A DNA stretch of 64,000 bases from Salinarimonas sp052380005 (lineage in GTDB: Bacteria; Pseudomonadota; Alphaproteobacteria; Rhizobiales; Beijerinckiaceae): assembly GCA_052380005.1 (NCBI GenBank), contig JBQTCJ010000014.1; one strand, given 5' to 3'. This document shows positions 36,232 through 46,514 of the stretch, in pieces. A program made the position numbers and the translations under genes. Each line of letters starts with the position of its first letter. The first letter of the stretch is position 1. The notes beneath the pieces were generated by a model, which worked only from the letters and a program-made list of their open reading frames with translations, searched no databases and was not told where the DNA came from.

Positions 36232-38355
36232 TCACTCGAGCCGCACCGACACGGTGTCCGTCTCGCCGGCGGCGTCGATCACCGTGATGCGGGCGAAGCC
36301 GGCACCGTCGGGGCGCCAGTCCGCCTCGCGCCTGAGGCTCGCCGCCCCGACCGGCACGCCGTCGACGAGCCAGGTCAGCGGCAGCGCGCCGCCCTGGGCC
36401 TTGAGCGCGAGGCGCGGCTCGCGGGCGCCGCCCGCCGCGTCGACGAGGCCGAGATCGACGCGCGCCCCGTCCGGCGGGAAGGCGATGGCGAGGCGCGCCA
36501 CCGCCGTCGCCGCGATGGTCTTGGGCCGGTCGCGACGGATGTGGCGCAAGGGCGGCGGCAGGTCGGCGGTGCCGACGAGGAGCGCGTGCGGCGGGACCGC
36601 GAGCGGCTGCGGCTCGCGCCCGGTCCGGGCGAAGGCGTCGAACAGGAGCGGCGCCGCCGCGTTGCGGCCGGTCAGGCCCGGCGTGGCCCCGCCGTCCGCG
36701 CGCCCGACCCAGACCGCGATCGTCAGCCCCCGGTCGAAGCCCACGGCCCAGGCGTCGCGAAAGCCGTAGGACGTGCCGGTCTTGTAGGCGATCCGTCCGC
36801 CGAGCGCGCTCTCCGGCGCCGGCGCGCCGCGCAGCACGTCGAAGACGTACCAGGCGGCGACCGGATCGGCGACCGAGGGCGCGAGCCCCCCGGGGACGGG
36901 CGGCGCGTCCGCGCGGGTCGCGAGCGTCGGGACCGAGCCCCCGCGGGCGAGGCCGGAATAGAGCCGCGCGACGTCCTCGAGCGTGATGCCGAGCCCGCCG
37001 AGGCCGACCGCCAGCCCCGGCGCGGTCTCGCGCGGCACGACGACCCGCGCGCCGGCCTGGCGCAGCCGCGCGACGAAGCGGGCGGGGCCGAGCTCGGAGA
37101 GCAGCGCCACCGCAGGCACGTTGAGCGATTCCTGCAGCGCGCGGCGCGCGGTCACGGCACCCTGGTAGCCGAGGTCGAAGTTCTCCGGCGCGTAGACGCC
37201 GTAGCGCACCGGCCGGTCCTCCAGGATCGTCTCGGGGTGCGCGAGGCCCGTCTCGAAGGCGAGCGCGTAGATGAAGGGCTTGAGCGCCGAGCCGGGCGAG
37301 CGCACGGCGCGCGTCATGTCGATGGCCCCGCGTCGCGCGCGGTCGAGGTAGCCGACCGAGCCGACATGGGCGAGGACCTCGCCGCTCGCGTTGTCGACGA
37401 CGAGGATCGCGGCCGAGAGATCCGGCCCGAGCCGCGCGAGGCGACGGGCGACCAGCTGCTCGAGGCCGGCCTGGAGCGCGCCGTCTATGGCCAGCCGGTG
37501 GACGTCGGCATCCGCCCGCTCGGCGCGGGCGGCGTCGGCGGCGTGGGCCGCGAGCATGGGGAAGGCGATGCGTGCGGTCGGCACGGGCTGGCGCGCCGCG
37601 GCCTCCCGCTCGCGGGCGGTGATCACGCCCCGGGCGAGCGCGCGATCGAGCACGCGGTCACGCGCGGCGCGGGCCACCTCGGGATAGCGGTCCGGCCGGC
37701 GCGTCTCGGGGCTCTGCGGCAGCGCCACCAGCAGCGCCGCCTCGGCATGCGAGAGCCGCTTGGGCTCGCGGCCGAAATAGGCGAGGCTCGCGGCGCGCAC
37801 GCCCTCGAGATTGCCGCCGTAGGGGGCGAGCGAGAGGTAGAGAGCGAGGATCTCGTCCTTCCCCATCGCCGCCTCGATCTCGCCCGCCCGCACGATCTGG
37901 CGCAGCTTCGCGGCGAGGCTTCGCTCCGCCCGGGGCTCGACGAGGCGCGCCACCTGCATCGTCAGCGTCGAGCCGCCGGAGACGATCCTCCCGTTGGCGA
38001 GGAGCTGGCCGGCGGCGCGGGCGAGCGCGCGGACGTCGACGCCGCCATGCGCGCGGAAGCGCGCGTCCTCGTAGGCGAGGAGCATGGCGAGGTAGGTCGG
38101 GTCGACGTCCGCGACGCCGACGGGGAGGCGCCAGCGCCCCTCCGGCGTGGCGTAGGGGCGCAGCAGCGCGCCTCCGCGGTCGAGCACGAGGACGGAGCGC
38201 GCCTGCGCGGGCGCGAGATCGAGCGGGCCGAGCGACGCGGCGAAGTGGCGGTAGCCCACGACGCTCGCCGCCCCGGCGAGCCCCGTCACGATCAGCGCTA
38301 CGGCGAGCGCCCCAGCGACGAGGCGCAGGCCGCGCCGGCGCAGGAGGCTCCGCAC
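36232..38355 (-). CDS. pbpC: Penicillin-binding protein 1C, bifunctional peptidoglycan synthase
   Basis: A 707-residue membrane-anchored enzyme. One N-terminal helix (about 11-33) is followed by a glycosyltransferase-51 domain with AYEDARFRAHGGVD and GGSTLTMQVARLV. A transpeptidase domain has SPGSALKPF (S-x-x-K), SLNVPA and YKTGTSYGFRDAW. A C-terminal BiPBP_C domain ends at SVRLE. It lies 13 bases downstream of the alpha-2-macroglobulin gene, a pairing known from E. coli (pbpC-yfhM). There the macroglobulin is thought to protect the periplasm and PBP1C to repair the wall. Confidence 0.96.
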   Translation of the reverse strand: MRSLLRRRGLRLVAGALAVALIVTGLAGAASVVGYRHFAASLGPLDLAPAQARSVLVLDRGGALLRPYATPEGRWRLPVGVADVDPTYLAMLLAYEDARFRAHGGVDVRALARAAGQLLANGRIVSGGSTLTMQVARLVEPRAERSLAAKLRQIVRAGEIEAAMGKDEILALYLSLAPYGGNLEGVRAASLAYFGREPKRLSHAEAALLVALPQSPETRRPDRYPEVARAARDRVLDRALARGVITAREREAAARQPVPTARIAFPMLAAHAADAARAERADADVHRLAIDGALQAGLEQLVARRLARLGPDLSAAILVVDNASGEVLAHVGSVGYLDRARRGAIDMTRAVRSPGSALKPFIYALAFETGLAHPETILEDRPVRYGVYAPENFDLGYQGAVTARRALQESLNVPAVALLSELGPARFVARLRQAGARVVVPRETAPGLAVGLGGLGITLEDVARLYSGLARGGSVPTLATRADAPPVPGGLAPSVADPVAAWYVFDVLRGAPAPESALGGRIAYKTGTSYGFRDAWAVGFDRGLTIAVWVGRADGGATPGLTGRNAAAPLLFDAFARTGREPQPLAVPPHALLVGTADLPPPLRHIRRDRPKTIAATAVARLAIAFPPDGARVDLGLVDAAGGAREPRLALKAQGGALPLTWLVDGVPVGAASLRREADWRPDGAGFARITVIDAAGETDTVSVRLE

Positions 38356-38368
38356 GCCGCCCCTCCCC

Positions 38369-41300
38369 TCAGCGCGCCGGAAGGACGGTCACCGTGCCCG
38401 CGCCCGTGCGGCCGAAGCGCTCGGGACGGTACATGTCCTCCGCGCTCGCCGGCGGGTGCAGGTAGGTGCCGGGCGTCACGGCGCGCACCATGTAGGCGAG
38501 CCGCACGGTGCCGATGCCGCTGCCGAGCGAGTCGAAGGCGGCAACGAAGCGGTCGTCGCGGAACTCCACGCGATCGGGAACGCGCTCCTCGGCGAGCCAG
38601 GGCAGCGCCGAGACGTCGCTGCCGTCGACCAGGGCCGGGTTGTCGATCTCGAAGCCCGCGGGCAGGCGGTCGACCACGAGGAGCCGCCCCGCGAGCCCGT
38701 CGGCCTCGGTCACCTCGAGCACGGCCACGAGGCGCGTGTTCTGCACGACCTCGGCCGGATCGACCGTGTTGCCCTCGAGGTCGTAGTAGGTGCCCGTGAT
38801 CGTGTACCCCTGCTCGAGCGGCGGCTCGGACGACAGGGGATTGCCGGTCACGGTCAACGCCACGTCGACGGCGCTCGCCCCCGTATTGCGGATCACCATG
38901 CCGCCGCCCCCGAGGGCGGCCGAGTCCCAGCCCACGGAGAGCGGTCCCTCGTGGAGGCCGCGCGAGACCTCGAGCCGGATGTCCCGCGCCTCGTCCGCGA
39001 CGGTCCGCGCGGCGACCGCCATCCAGGCCATCTCCTGCGTCGAGAGGAGCGGGTTCTCCGCGCTCTCCTCTTCGATCGCGTCCGCGATCGGGCCGAGCGC
39101 GTCTGCGGCGACCCCCGCCTCGCCCGAGAGCGAGAGGATGCCGGCGGCGTCGCGCAGCCGCGAGCCGTAGTCCGAGCGCCAGCCGCGCTCGCGCCCACCG
39201 CCGTCGAGCGCCCGCGCCGCGGACGCGAAGGCGACCTCGGCGCGGCCGGAATCGCCGAGCAGCGCCAGGCCCGCCCCGATCTGCGCGCGGGCGAGCGGCG
39301 TCGCGAAGTCGTCGAGCCGCGCGTCGGCGAGGTAGCGCAGGTCGCCCATCACCGGGCGACCGTTGCGGGCGAGGACGTAGGCGGCGTAGGCGAGCGCCGT
39401 GCCCTCGTCGCCCTCGACCTCGGTCGTGTTGGCGACGTGGTTGCGCAGGCGCTCCAGCGCCCGGTCGAGCGCCGCCTGCGGCGCCTCGAAGCCCTCCTCG
39501 CGCGCCCGGGTGAGGAAGTCCGTCGCGTAGGCCGTCAGCCAGAGATCGTCGGTGCCGCGCGCCGACCAGAGGCCGAACGAGCCCGACGGCGTCTGGCGCC
39601 CGAGCACGCGGGCCACGACGTCGCGGATCGTCTCCTCGCGGTCGCGCGGCAGCGCCAGCGCCTCGGGCCCGACGAGGCTCGCCGCGTAGAGCAGCGGCAG
39701 CGCCTGGGAGACGAGCTGCTCGGTGCAGCCGTAGGGGTAGCGCGCCAGCGCCTGGATCATGCCCGGCGGGTCGAGCCGGGCGATCGGCGTCACGGCGACG
39801 CTCACGAGCCCCGTGCCGGGCTGGATGTCGGCGAGGAGGTCGTTCGTGACGCGCAGGCTCTCGCCGGGCGCGAGCCGCGCGATCTCCCGGCGCACCACGC
39901 CGTCCGTCCCCGGGGCGACGGGGAACGCGACGTCCTGCGCGAGCGAGAGGCCGCCCGGCCCGGTCAGCGTCAGCGAGACGCCCGACGCCCCCGGATCGCC
40001 CGCGGTGAGCGGGAAGGTCGCCTCCCCGCGCGCGCCCTCGGCGAGAGTCACCTCGGCGAGGCGACGGCCGACGGGGATGTCGACCGAGCCGAGGGGCAGA
40101 GCCTCGAGGGTGTAGGTCCCGGCGGGGCCGGAGACGTTGTCGAGGCGCACGTGCAGGCGGCTCTCGTCGCCGGCGTTGAGGAAGCGCGGGGCGGTCGCCG
40201 CGACGACGACGGGATCGCGCACGAGGACGTCGGCGGCGGCGTCGCCGACCTTCCCCGCGGACCAGGCGACGCCCATCACGCGCACGGTGCCGTTGAAGGC
40301 GGGGATGGCGAAGTCCACCGTCGCCGTGCCGTCCGGCCCGACCTCCACGATGCCGGAGAACAGCGCCAGCGGCGGCTGGTCCGGGGGCGGGGCGGCGAGG
40401 CCGGCGGGCGCGGAATCGCCGCCCGAGCGGATCGCGCCGCGGGTGCCCTGCATGCCGTCGATGAGGAAGCCGTAGAGGTCGCGCACCTCGGCCCCGAGAC
40501 GCTTCTGGCCGAGGAAGAACTCGGTGGCGTCCGGCGCCCGGTGGTCCGTCAGCGCCAGGATTCCGACGTCGACGGCGGCTAGCACCACGTGGGCGCTCTC
40601 GCCGGGGGCGATCCCGTCGAGACGCACGGGCACGGTGAGCGTGCCGCGTGGGCGGATCTCCGCGGGCGGCGCGAGCGTCATGGCGAGATCGCGCGCCTCG
40701 CGGTCGACGGAGAACCAGGCGAGCCCCATGGCACGGCCCGGCTGGCGCCGCGCGGCCTCGTCGAGCGGGCGGTGGGCGATGGCGACGAGATAGGCGCCCG
40801 CGCCCCAGTCCGGCGAGACCACGAGCTCGGCGCGGGTCCCCTCCCCCGTCACGGGAATCGTCTCGAGCGTATGCACCCGGTCCGAGACGACGGCGAGCGT
40901 CGCCTCGCCCTCGAAGGCGGCGTCGATCGTCGCCACCAGCGTGTCGCCGGCGGCGTAGGCCGCCTTGTCGAGCGTCAGCGGCAGCAGATCGGGCGCGCGC
41001 GCCGTCGCGTCGCCGGACCAGCCGACGTCGAAGGTCACGCTCGTGGGCAGCACCGCCGGATCGGCGGCGACGACCTCGAGCCGATGCGTGCCCCAGGAGA
41101 CCGGCGCCTCGATGCGCGCCGGCACGTCTGGCGCGAGCGCGAGCGTGCCGCTCGCGATGCGCTCGGTCGTGGTCACCGGCTCGAAGCCCCATTCGCCGCC
41201 GCTGCGGTACCATTGATAGCGGCGCTCGACCTTCAGCAGGTTCCACGTCGCCTCGCCCGCGAGGCGCGAGCCGTCGGGCCGCGCGGCGACGACGTCGAAG

Positions 41301-43621
41301 GCGGCGAGATCACCCTCGGCGAGATCGCTCTCGAGCGGCTTCACGCCGATCACCGGTGCGTCCGGCAGGATCGGCAGGGTCAGGCTGCGGGAGACCGCGC
41401 GTCCGCCGGGCTCGGCGACGCGCAGGGTGATCTCGGCAGCGAGCGGCCGCGCCGCGGCCGGCGCCGGCACGGGAACCGTGACGCGCGCCGCGCCGTCCGC
41501 CCCGGTGATCCCGTCCTCCGGCAGCGCGGCATAGGCTCCCTCGACCGGCTCGTCGGAGAGGCCGACGACGAAGCCCGCGAGCCCCGGCACCGCGCTCGCG
41601 TCGGCGGCGGAGACCGAGACCTCGCCCGAGATCGCGAGATCGGCGCCCGGCGCGCCGAACAGGTAGCGCGCGGCGACGTCGACGATCGCGGGGGCGCCCG
41701 CGGTCACCGCCGGGTCCGCCGGGGTGAGCTCGAGCGCGATGCGCTCGGGCACGTAGTCCTCGACGAGGAACGCCGCCTCCCCGATCGCAGGCGCCTGCGG
41801 GTCGACGTGCGCGCTCACCCGCCAGGTGCCGGGCATGGCGTCGTCGAGGAGCGCGAGCGTGTGGACGCGCCCGCCGTCGCCGGCGTCGCGGCCGAGGATG
41901 CGCGTATGCTCCAGGCCGTCGGGCCGGCGTATCACGAGCGTGAGCGGCACGGCGGGGACGGCCCGCGCCTCGCCGTCGCGCAGGAGCGCGGTGAGGTGCA
42001 CCTCCTCGCCGGAGCGGTAGACGCCGCGCTCGGGGAAGACCATAGCCTCGATCGGCCCCGCCGGCGGGCGCCCGGCGACGCCGCGGTCGGTCAGGTCGAA
42101 CGGCGCCTGGCCGAGGTCGAGGAAGCCGTAGTCGCCGCCGCTCTCGGCGGTGACCATGCCGGCCCCGAGCCCCTCCGAGCCGCGGGCGAGGCCCGGGTCG
42201 AAGCGCGCGTGCCCCGTCGCGTCCGTCGTCAGCTCGCCGAGAACGTCGTTGTTGCGCGCCACCAGCCGCACGCGCGCCCCGGACACCGGCTCGGCGCTCG
42301 CGAGCGAGCGGACGAGCACGTGCACGCCGTCGCTCGCCGAGAAGGCGGTGAGGCCGACGTCGGAGACGACGAACCACTGCGTGGCGCGATCGTCCCAGTC
42401 GTCGTCCGGCGCGATCGTGGCGTCGGCGCGCGCGGTCATGACGTAGACGCCGGGCTCGAGCGCGCCCACCGCCTCCGACACGGGGAAGGCGGTGACGACG
42501 TCGACGTTGCGCTCCATGGCGACGTCGAGCGTGCCCGACCAGATCGGGGCGCCGCGCTCCTCGGCGATGCGCGTCTCGGTCCAGCCGGAGATCTGGTCGA
42601 GGAAGTCGCCGCCGCGCAGGGTCGGCAGGAGGTTGCGGTCGCCGATGCGGTAGATCGCGACGGCCACCGCGTCGGTGTTCGTCGAGACGACGGGGATGCC
42701 CTCCTGGCCGAGCCGCGGGAGGACGTAGTTGCGGCCCGTGAAGCGGGCCTGGGGCGCCCGGTCGCGGATGTAGACCTCGTAGTCGGCGGCGCGCTCCAGC
42801 ACCTCGTCGACGGTCGAGGGTATCCCCTGCCGGAGCACGATCGCGTAGCGCTCGCCGTGGACGAGACCGTCGACGCACACCTCGTTGCCCTCGCTCGTCA
42901 CCGCGACGCCGCTCGTGCCGGCGACGGCGACGTAGGGCGCGAGGTCGACGCGCGGCGGCAGCGTCTCGGAGAAGACGAAGCAGGCCCGCGGGGCCGGCGT
43001 GTCCGATTCGACCCGGTAGTCGAGGATGCGGAAGCCGTGGCGGGTGCGCAGGAAGTCGTGCACGTTCTGCACGGCGGGGACGGCTCGGGTCGCGAGGCTC
43101 GCCTTGTAGGCGGTGAGCGCATCGCGCCACATCTCGCGCGCGGCGAAGGCCTCGCCCAGCGCGGCGAGCGCGTCCGCCGCCTCGGCGTCGTCCTCGGCGT
43201 GGCCCCAGGCGATGTAGGCGGCCACCGTCGCCCGCTCCTGCATCCGCCAGCGCTCGTTCCAGTCCTGGTAGGGCACGGCCAACGCGGCGCGGGCGTAGGC
43301 GGACCAGAGCGTGTAGCTTTCCGGGTTGACCCGGATCGCCTGGGCGAAGCTCCACAGCGCGTCGCGCGGCGCGCCGGCGGCGAGGAAGCCGCGGCCCTCC
43401 ACGAGGAGCTCCCGGCTCGAGCGTTCCGGCCGCGGCGTCTCCTGCGTGATCTGCGCCTCGACCTGCCGGGTCATCGCGGCGAGCGCGGCGTTCTCGTAGG
43501 CGCGCGTCTGCCCCGCGGCGGGGGAGAGCGCGAGCCATGCGCAGGCGAGCCAGGCGAGCACGATCGCGCCGAGGGCGCGAGCGGCGAGCGTGCGAGCGAG
43601 CGCAGGGGCGAAGGAGGTCAT
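38369..43621 (-). CDS. Bacterial alpha-2-macroglobulin (YfhM-like)
   Basis: A 1750-residue periplasmic protease-trapping protein. Export signal at residues 1-38 (LACAWLALSPAAGQ end). Many macroglobulin-type beta domains follow, then a thioester domain with YGCTEQLVSQALPL: Cys1299, Glu1301 and Gln1302 of the C-x-E-Q thioester that covalently traps proteases. No lipobox cysteine is present at the signal end, so soluble or signal-anchored localisation is expected. Start taken at MTSFAPALARTLAARALGAI, with AGGAGG-like GGCACCGCC upstream being weak; an in-frame ATG lies 27 bases earlier. It heads the operon with pbpC. Confidence 0.95.
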   Translation of the reverse strand: MTSFAPALARTLAARALGAIVLAWLACAWLALSPAAGQTRAYENAALAAMTRQVEAQITQETPRPERSSRELLVEGRGFLAAGAPRDALWSFAQAIRVNPESYTLWSAYARAALAVPYQDWNERWRMQERATVAAYIAWGHAEDDAEAADALAALGEAFAAREMWRDALTAYKASLATRAVPAVQNVHDFLRTRHGFRILDYRVESDTPAPRACFVFSETLPPRVDLAPYVAVAGTSGVAVTSEGNEVCVDGLVHGERYAIVLRQGIPSTVDEVLERAADYEVYIRDRAPQARFTGRNYVLPRLGQEGIPVVSTNTDAVAVAIYRIGDRNLLPTLRGGDFLDQISGWTETRIAEERGAPIWSGTLDVAMERNVDVVTAFPVSEAVGALEPGVYVMTARADATIAPDDDWDDRATQWFVVSDVGLTAFSASDGVHVLVRSLASAEPVSGARVRLVARNNDVLGELTTDATGHARFDPGLARGSEGLGAGMVTAESGGDYGFLDLGQAPFDLTDRGVAGRPPAGPIEAMVFPERGVYRSGEEVHLTALLRDGEARAVPAVPLTLVIRRPDGLEHTRILGRDAGDGGRVHTLALLDDAMPGTWRVSAHVDPQAPAIGEAAFLVEDYVPERIALELTPADPAVTAGAPAIVDVAARYLFGAPGADLAISGEVSVSAADASAVPGLAGFVVGLSDEPVEGAYAALPEDGITGADGAARVTVPVPAPAAARPLAAEITLRVAEPGGRAVSRSLTLPILPDAPVIGVKPLESDLAEGDLAAFDVVAARPDGSRLAGEATWNLLKVERRYQWYRSGGEWGFEPVTTTERIASGTLALAPDVPARIEAPVSWGTHRLEVVAADPAVLPTSVTFDVGWSGDATARAPDLLPLTLDKAAYAAGDTLVATIDAAFEGEATLAVVSDRVHTLETIPVTGEGTRAELVVSPDWGAGAYLVAIAHRPLDEAARRQPGRAMGLAWFSVDREARDLAMTLAPPAEIRPRGTLTVPVRLDGIAPGESAHVVLAAVDVGILALTDHRAPDATEFFLGQKRLGAEVRDLYGFLIDGMQGTRGAIRSGGDSAPAGLAAPPPDQPPLALFSGIVEVGPDGTATVDFAIPAFNGTVRVMGVAWSAGKVGDAAADVLVRDPVVVAATAPRFLNAGDESRLHVRLDNVSGPAGTYTLEALPLGSVDIPVGRRLAEVTLAEGARGEATFPLTAGDPGASGVSLTLTGPGGLSLAQDVAFPVAPGTDGVVRREIARLAPGESLRVTNDLLADIQPGTGLVSVAVTPIARLDPPGMIQALARYPYGCTEQLVSQALPLLYAASLVGPEALALPRDREETIRDVVARVLGRQTPSGSFGLWSARGTDDLWLTAYATDFLTRAREEGFEAPQAALDRALERLRNHVANTTEVEGDEGTALAYAAYVLARNGRPVMGDLRYLADARLDDFATPLARAQIGAGLALLGDSGRAEVAFASAARALDGGGRERGWRSDYGSRLRDAAGILSLSGEAGVAADALGPIADAIEEESAENPLLSTQEMAWMAVAARTVADEARDIRLEVSRGLHEGPLSVGWDSAALGGGGMVIRNTGASAVDVALTVTGNPLSSEPPLEQGYTITGTYYDLEGNTVDPAEVVQNTRLVAVLEVTEADGLAGRLLVVDRLPAGFEIDNPALVDGSDVSALPWLAEERVPDRVEFRDDRFVAAFDSLGSGIGTVRLAYMVRAVTPGTYLHPPASAEDMYRPERFGRTGAGTVTVLPAR

Positions 43622-43843
43622 GGCGGTGCCTCGTGCGAACATGAGCACGCGAGCTTACCAGCAGCGGCGCGCACCCGGGAGCGCATCCGCATTCGCCCGG
43701 ATCATCGGGCCACCTGCGCGCCCGCGGCTTGCCGCCGGGCCGGTCGCGCCATACACCATCGTGGGAAGCACGGCAGAGGGCGGCGGGCACATCGTGAGGA
43801 TCGGCGCAGCGGGACGGAACGCGACATCTCGAGAGCGGCTGCG

Positions 43844-45901
43844 ATGCGGCGCCCCTTGATCCTGCTCGCGCTCGCCGCGCTCGTCCCGCTCGCGCTCCTC
43901 GCCGCGGGGCTCGGCTTCGCCACCCTGCGCCAGCAGCAGGAGGCCATGCGCGAAAGCGCGCTCGCCGAAGCGGGCGCGATCATGGCGGACGTCGACCGCG
44001 AGCTCGACAGCTACCTCGAGGTTCTCGGCATCCTGGCGCAGTCGCCCTTGTTCGACGAGGAGACGCCCGACCTCGTGCGCCTGCGCATCCTCGCCGAGCG
44101 GATCGAGCGCGCGTGGCCGATCATCGATCGGATCATCGTGAGCGACCGCGACGAGCGGCAGATCTTCAACTCCTTCGTCCCCGAGGGCACCCCGCTGCCG
44201 GCCGTGGTCGATCGCGAAGGCCATCGCCGTGCGCTGGAGTCGGGCCGCTCGGAGATCGGGGACCTCACCGGCCCCGGCCCCTTCAGCGAGGACGGGCTGC
44301 CGCGGGCGACGCTGAGGGTGCCGGTCGTGCGCGAGGGGCTCGTACGTTACGTGCTGGTGGCCGTCGTCTCCCTCGACCGGCTGCGCGCGATCCTCGCCTC
44401 GAGCGAGACACCGGCGGGCTGGCGGCCCTTCCTGATCGACGGATCGGGCCGCATCGCCGCGGCGACGGCGGCGCCCGAGGTGATCGGCGAGCCCGCGGGC
44501 GCGAACGCGGTCTCTGCGCGGGCGAGCGGCGACGAGGGCATCTACGCCGGAGAGACGCCCTCCGGCGATCCGGTCGTCACCGCCTTCGTGCGGAACCCGG
44601 CGACCGGCTGGTCGAGCCACGTCTCCATCCCCCTCGCCCTCTATCGCGAGCCGCTGGTGCGCTCGGCAGGCCTCGTCGCCGTCGGAGGCCTCGCCGCGAT
44701 CGTGCTGACGGCGACCTTCGCATGGCTGTTCCGGCGCGAGCTGAAGGTGAGCCGCGACGAGGCGCTCGCCCGCGAGCGGACCGCGCGGCTGGAGGCGCTC
44801 GGGCGCGTCGCCGGCGGCGTGGCGCACGACGTCAACAACGTGCTGCACGTGATTCTCGCCGGCATCGCGCTCGTGCGCCGCCACCATCCCGATCCCGCCG
44901 TCGAGCGCTTCCTGGGGCCGATGAAGGACGCCGCCGAGAAAGGCACGCAGACGACGCAGGGTCTGCTCGCGTTCTCGCGCGGCGGGGGCGGCCGCAAGGT
45001 CGCGACCGATCTCGCGGCTCATCTGCGCGCGCTGGAGCCCCTTCTGCGCCAGGCCCTCCGCGGCGACATCTCGCTCGTGGTGGCGACGCCGCCCGGCGCC
45101 GTGGTCGTCGAGGTCGACCCGACGCAACTCGATCTCGCGCTCCTCAACCTGCTCTCCAACGCCCGCGACGCGATGCCCGGCAGCGGGGCGGTTCGTGTCG
45201 TGCTGGCGACGGAAGAGGACGGGACGCAGGCGCGGATCGCGGTGAGCGACACGGGTCCGGGCCTTCCCGAGGAGGTGCTCGCGCGCGCCTTCGAGCCCTT
45301 CTTCACCACGAAGCCGGTCGGATCCGGCACGGGGCTCGGCCTCGCCCAGGTCTACGGCTTCGCCCGCAGCGTCGGCGGCACCGCGCGGATTGCGAGCGGC
45401 CCCGGCGAGGGCGCGACGATCGAGATCCGCCTGCCGATCGCCGGCCCCGCCGCGCAGGCAGCCGTCGCCCGGGCGGCGGAAGCGACGGCCTCGGCCGCCG
45501 CCGCGACGGAAACGGTGCCGGCGCCCGACGACGAGACCGGCCGCGTCCTCGTCGTCGACGACAACGACGCAGTGCGCGCCAGCACGGCGGCCTACCTCGC
45601 CGACCTCGGCTTCGACGTCGTCCAGGCGGCAAATGCGGCGGAGGCGCTCGCGGTGTTCGCGTCGGGACCGGACGCGCCGCGGATCGTCGTCTCCGACCTC
45701 GTGATGCCCGGCCCTATGAACGGCCTCGCGCTCGCCGAGGCAATCCGGGAGCAGCGGCGGGGGACGACGATCGTTCTCGTCACGGGCTACAGCGACGCCG
45801 CCTCGGAGGCCGCGCAGCGCGGCTTCCCGATCCTGCCCAAGCCGGTGGACTTCGACCGCCTCGCCGAGCTGATCCGCACGCGGCGGCGCAGCGCGGCCTG
45901 A
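43844..45901 (+). CDS. Hybrid sensor histidine kinase with C-terminal receiver domain
   Basis: A 685-residue membrane sensor. TM1 (7-27) and TM2 (about 272-292) frame a large periplasmic dCache-like sensor. A HisKA helix follows with His328 (GGVAHDVNNVLHVILAGI), then an HATPase_c domain (LLNLLSNARDAMPG, DTGPGLP, GTGLGLAQVYGFARS). An Ala-rich linker leads to a receiver domain with Asp618 (IVVSDLVMPG) and Lys in PILPKPVDF. No DNA-binding output protein is adjacent. It diverges from the alpha-2-macroglobulin operon across 222 bases, which is suggestive but not proof that it senses envelope stress for that operon. Confidence 0.93.
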   Translation: MRRPLILLALAALVPLALLAAGLGFATLRQQQEAMRESALAEAGAIMADVDRELDSYLEVLGILAQSPLFDEETPDLVRLRILAERIERAWPIIDRIIVSDRDERQIFNSFVPEGTPLPAVVDREGHRRALESGRSEIGDLTGPGPFSEDGLPRATLRVPVVREGLVRYVLVAVVSLDRLRAILASSETPAGWRPFLIDGSGRIAAATAAPEVIGEPAGANAVSARASGDEGIYAGETPSGDPVVTAFVRNPATGWSSHVSIPLALYREPLVRSAGLVAVGGLAAIVLTATFAWLFRRELKVSRDEALARERTARLEALGRVAGGVAHDVNNVLHVILAGIALVRRHHPDPAVERFLGPMKDAAEKGTQTTQGLLAFSRGGGGRKVATDLAAHLRALEPLLRQALRGDISLVVATPPGAVVVEVDPTQLDLALLNLLSNARDAMPGSGAVRVVLATEEDGTQARIAVSDTGPGLPEEVLARAFEPFFTTKPVGSGTGLGLAQVYGFARSVGGTARIASGPGEGATIEIRLPIAGPAAQAAVARAAEATASAAAATETVPAPDDETGRVLVVDDNDAVRASTAAYLADLGFDVVQAANAAEALAVFASGPDAPRIVVSDLVMPGPMNGLALAEAIREQRRGTTIVLVTGYSDAASEAAQRGFPILPKPVDFDRLAELIRTRRRSAA

Positions 45902-45976
45902 CGCGCGCCCTCCCCGCTTCCCGCGGCCTCTGGACTTGTCGCCGCGCAGTCGCCATAAGGACGCGCACGAGGGACG

Positions 45977-46396
45977 ATGCGCATGACCTTCAAGCAGTTC
46001 ATCACCGAGCTCTTCACCTGGTGGAACGGGCAGACGCTCGGCACCCGGCTGACGATCCGCCGCTACGGCGAGCTCGTCGGGCGCGACGAGCTCGGCAACA
46101 CGTATTATCGCGACAAGCGCGGGAAGATCGACGGCTACGGCTACGAGCGCCGCTACGTGATCTACAACGGTCTCGCCGACGCCTCGCGCACGCCGATGGA
46201 GTGGCGGATGTGGCTGTGCCACACCCATCCGACGCCGCCTTCGCAGGAGGACTACACGCCCCGCGCCTGGCAGAAGCCGCACGAGGAGAACCTCACAGGC
46301 ACGCCCGGCGCCTACCGCCCGCGCGGCTCGACCCTCTCGGAGGGCCGTCGCCCCGCGGCGACCGGCGACTACGTGGCCTGGACGCCGGGTGACTGA
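45977..46396 (+). CDS. NADH:ubiquinone oxidoreductase subunit NDUFA12 family
   Basis: A 139-residue (or 137 from the second ATG) complex I accessory subunit typical of alphaproteobacteria and mitochondria (B17.2 homologue). Sequence: FKQFITELFTWWNGQTLGTR, then RDELGNTYYRDKRG, EWRMWLCHTHPTPPSQEDY and PHEENLTGTPGAYRP. All are family-diagnostic. It binds the peripheral arm of complex I and stabilises it. It is followed about 120 bases later by a DUF2155 gene, an arrangement common in Rhizobiales. Confidence 0.97.
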   Translation: MRMTFKQFITELFTWWNGQTLGTRLTIRRYGELVGRDELGNTYYRDKRGKIDGYGYERRYVIYNGLADASRTPMEWRMWLCHTHPTPPSQEDYTPRAWQKPHEENLTGTPGAYRPRGSTLSEGRRPAATGDYVAWTPGD

Positions 46397-46514
46397 GGCG
46401 GCCCGCGACCGCGCAGACGCCTTGCCCGCCTCGTTTCCGTCGCGATCGGCGCCGATTGAGACCGCGGGGCGGCGCCTCCGCTCCCCGTTTCCGGACGCCG
46501 GGCCCGAGATCCCC

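Noticed and set aside
35617..38799. Long plus-strand open frame opposite rplM and pbpC
   Set aside because: Antisense shadow of two certain genes; composition bias of very GC-rich DNA keeps stop codons rare.
40589..45901. 1770-codon plus-strand open frame running opposite the alpha-2-macroglobulin gene
   Set aside because: Only its last part (from 43844) is a gene. The rest is a GC-rich antisense shadow with Arg/Gly/Glu-rich, domain-free translation.
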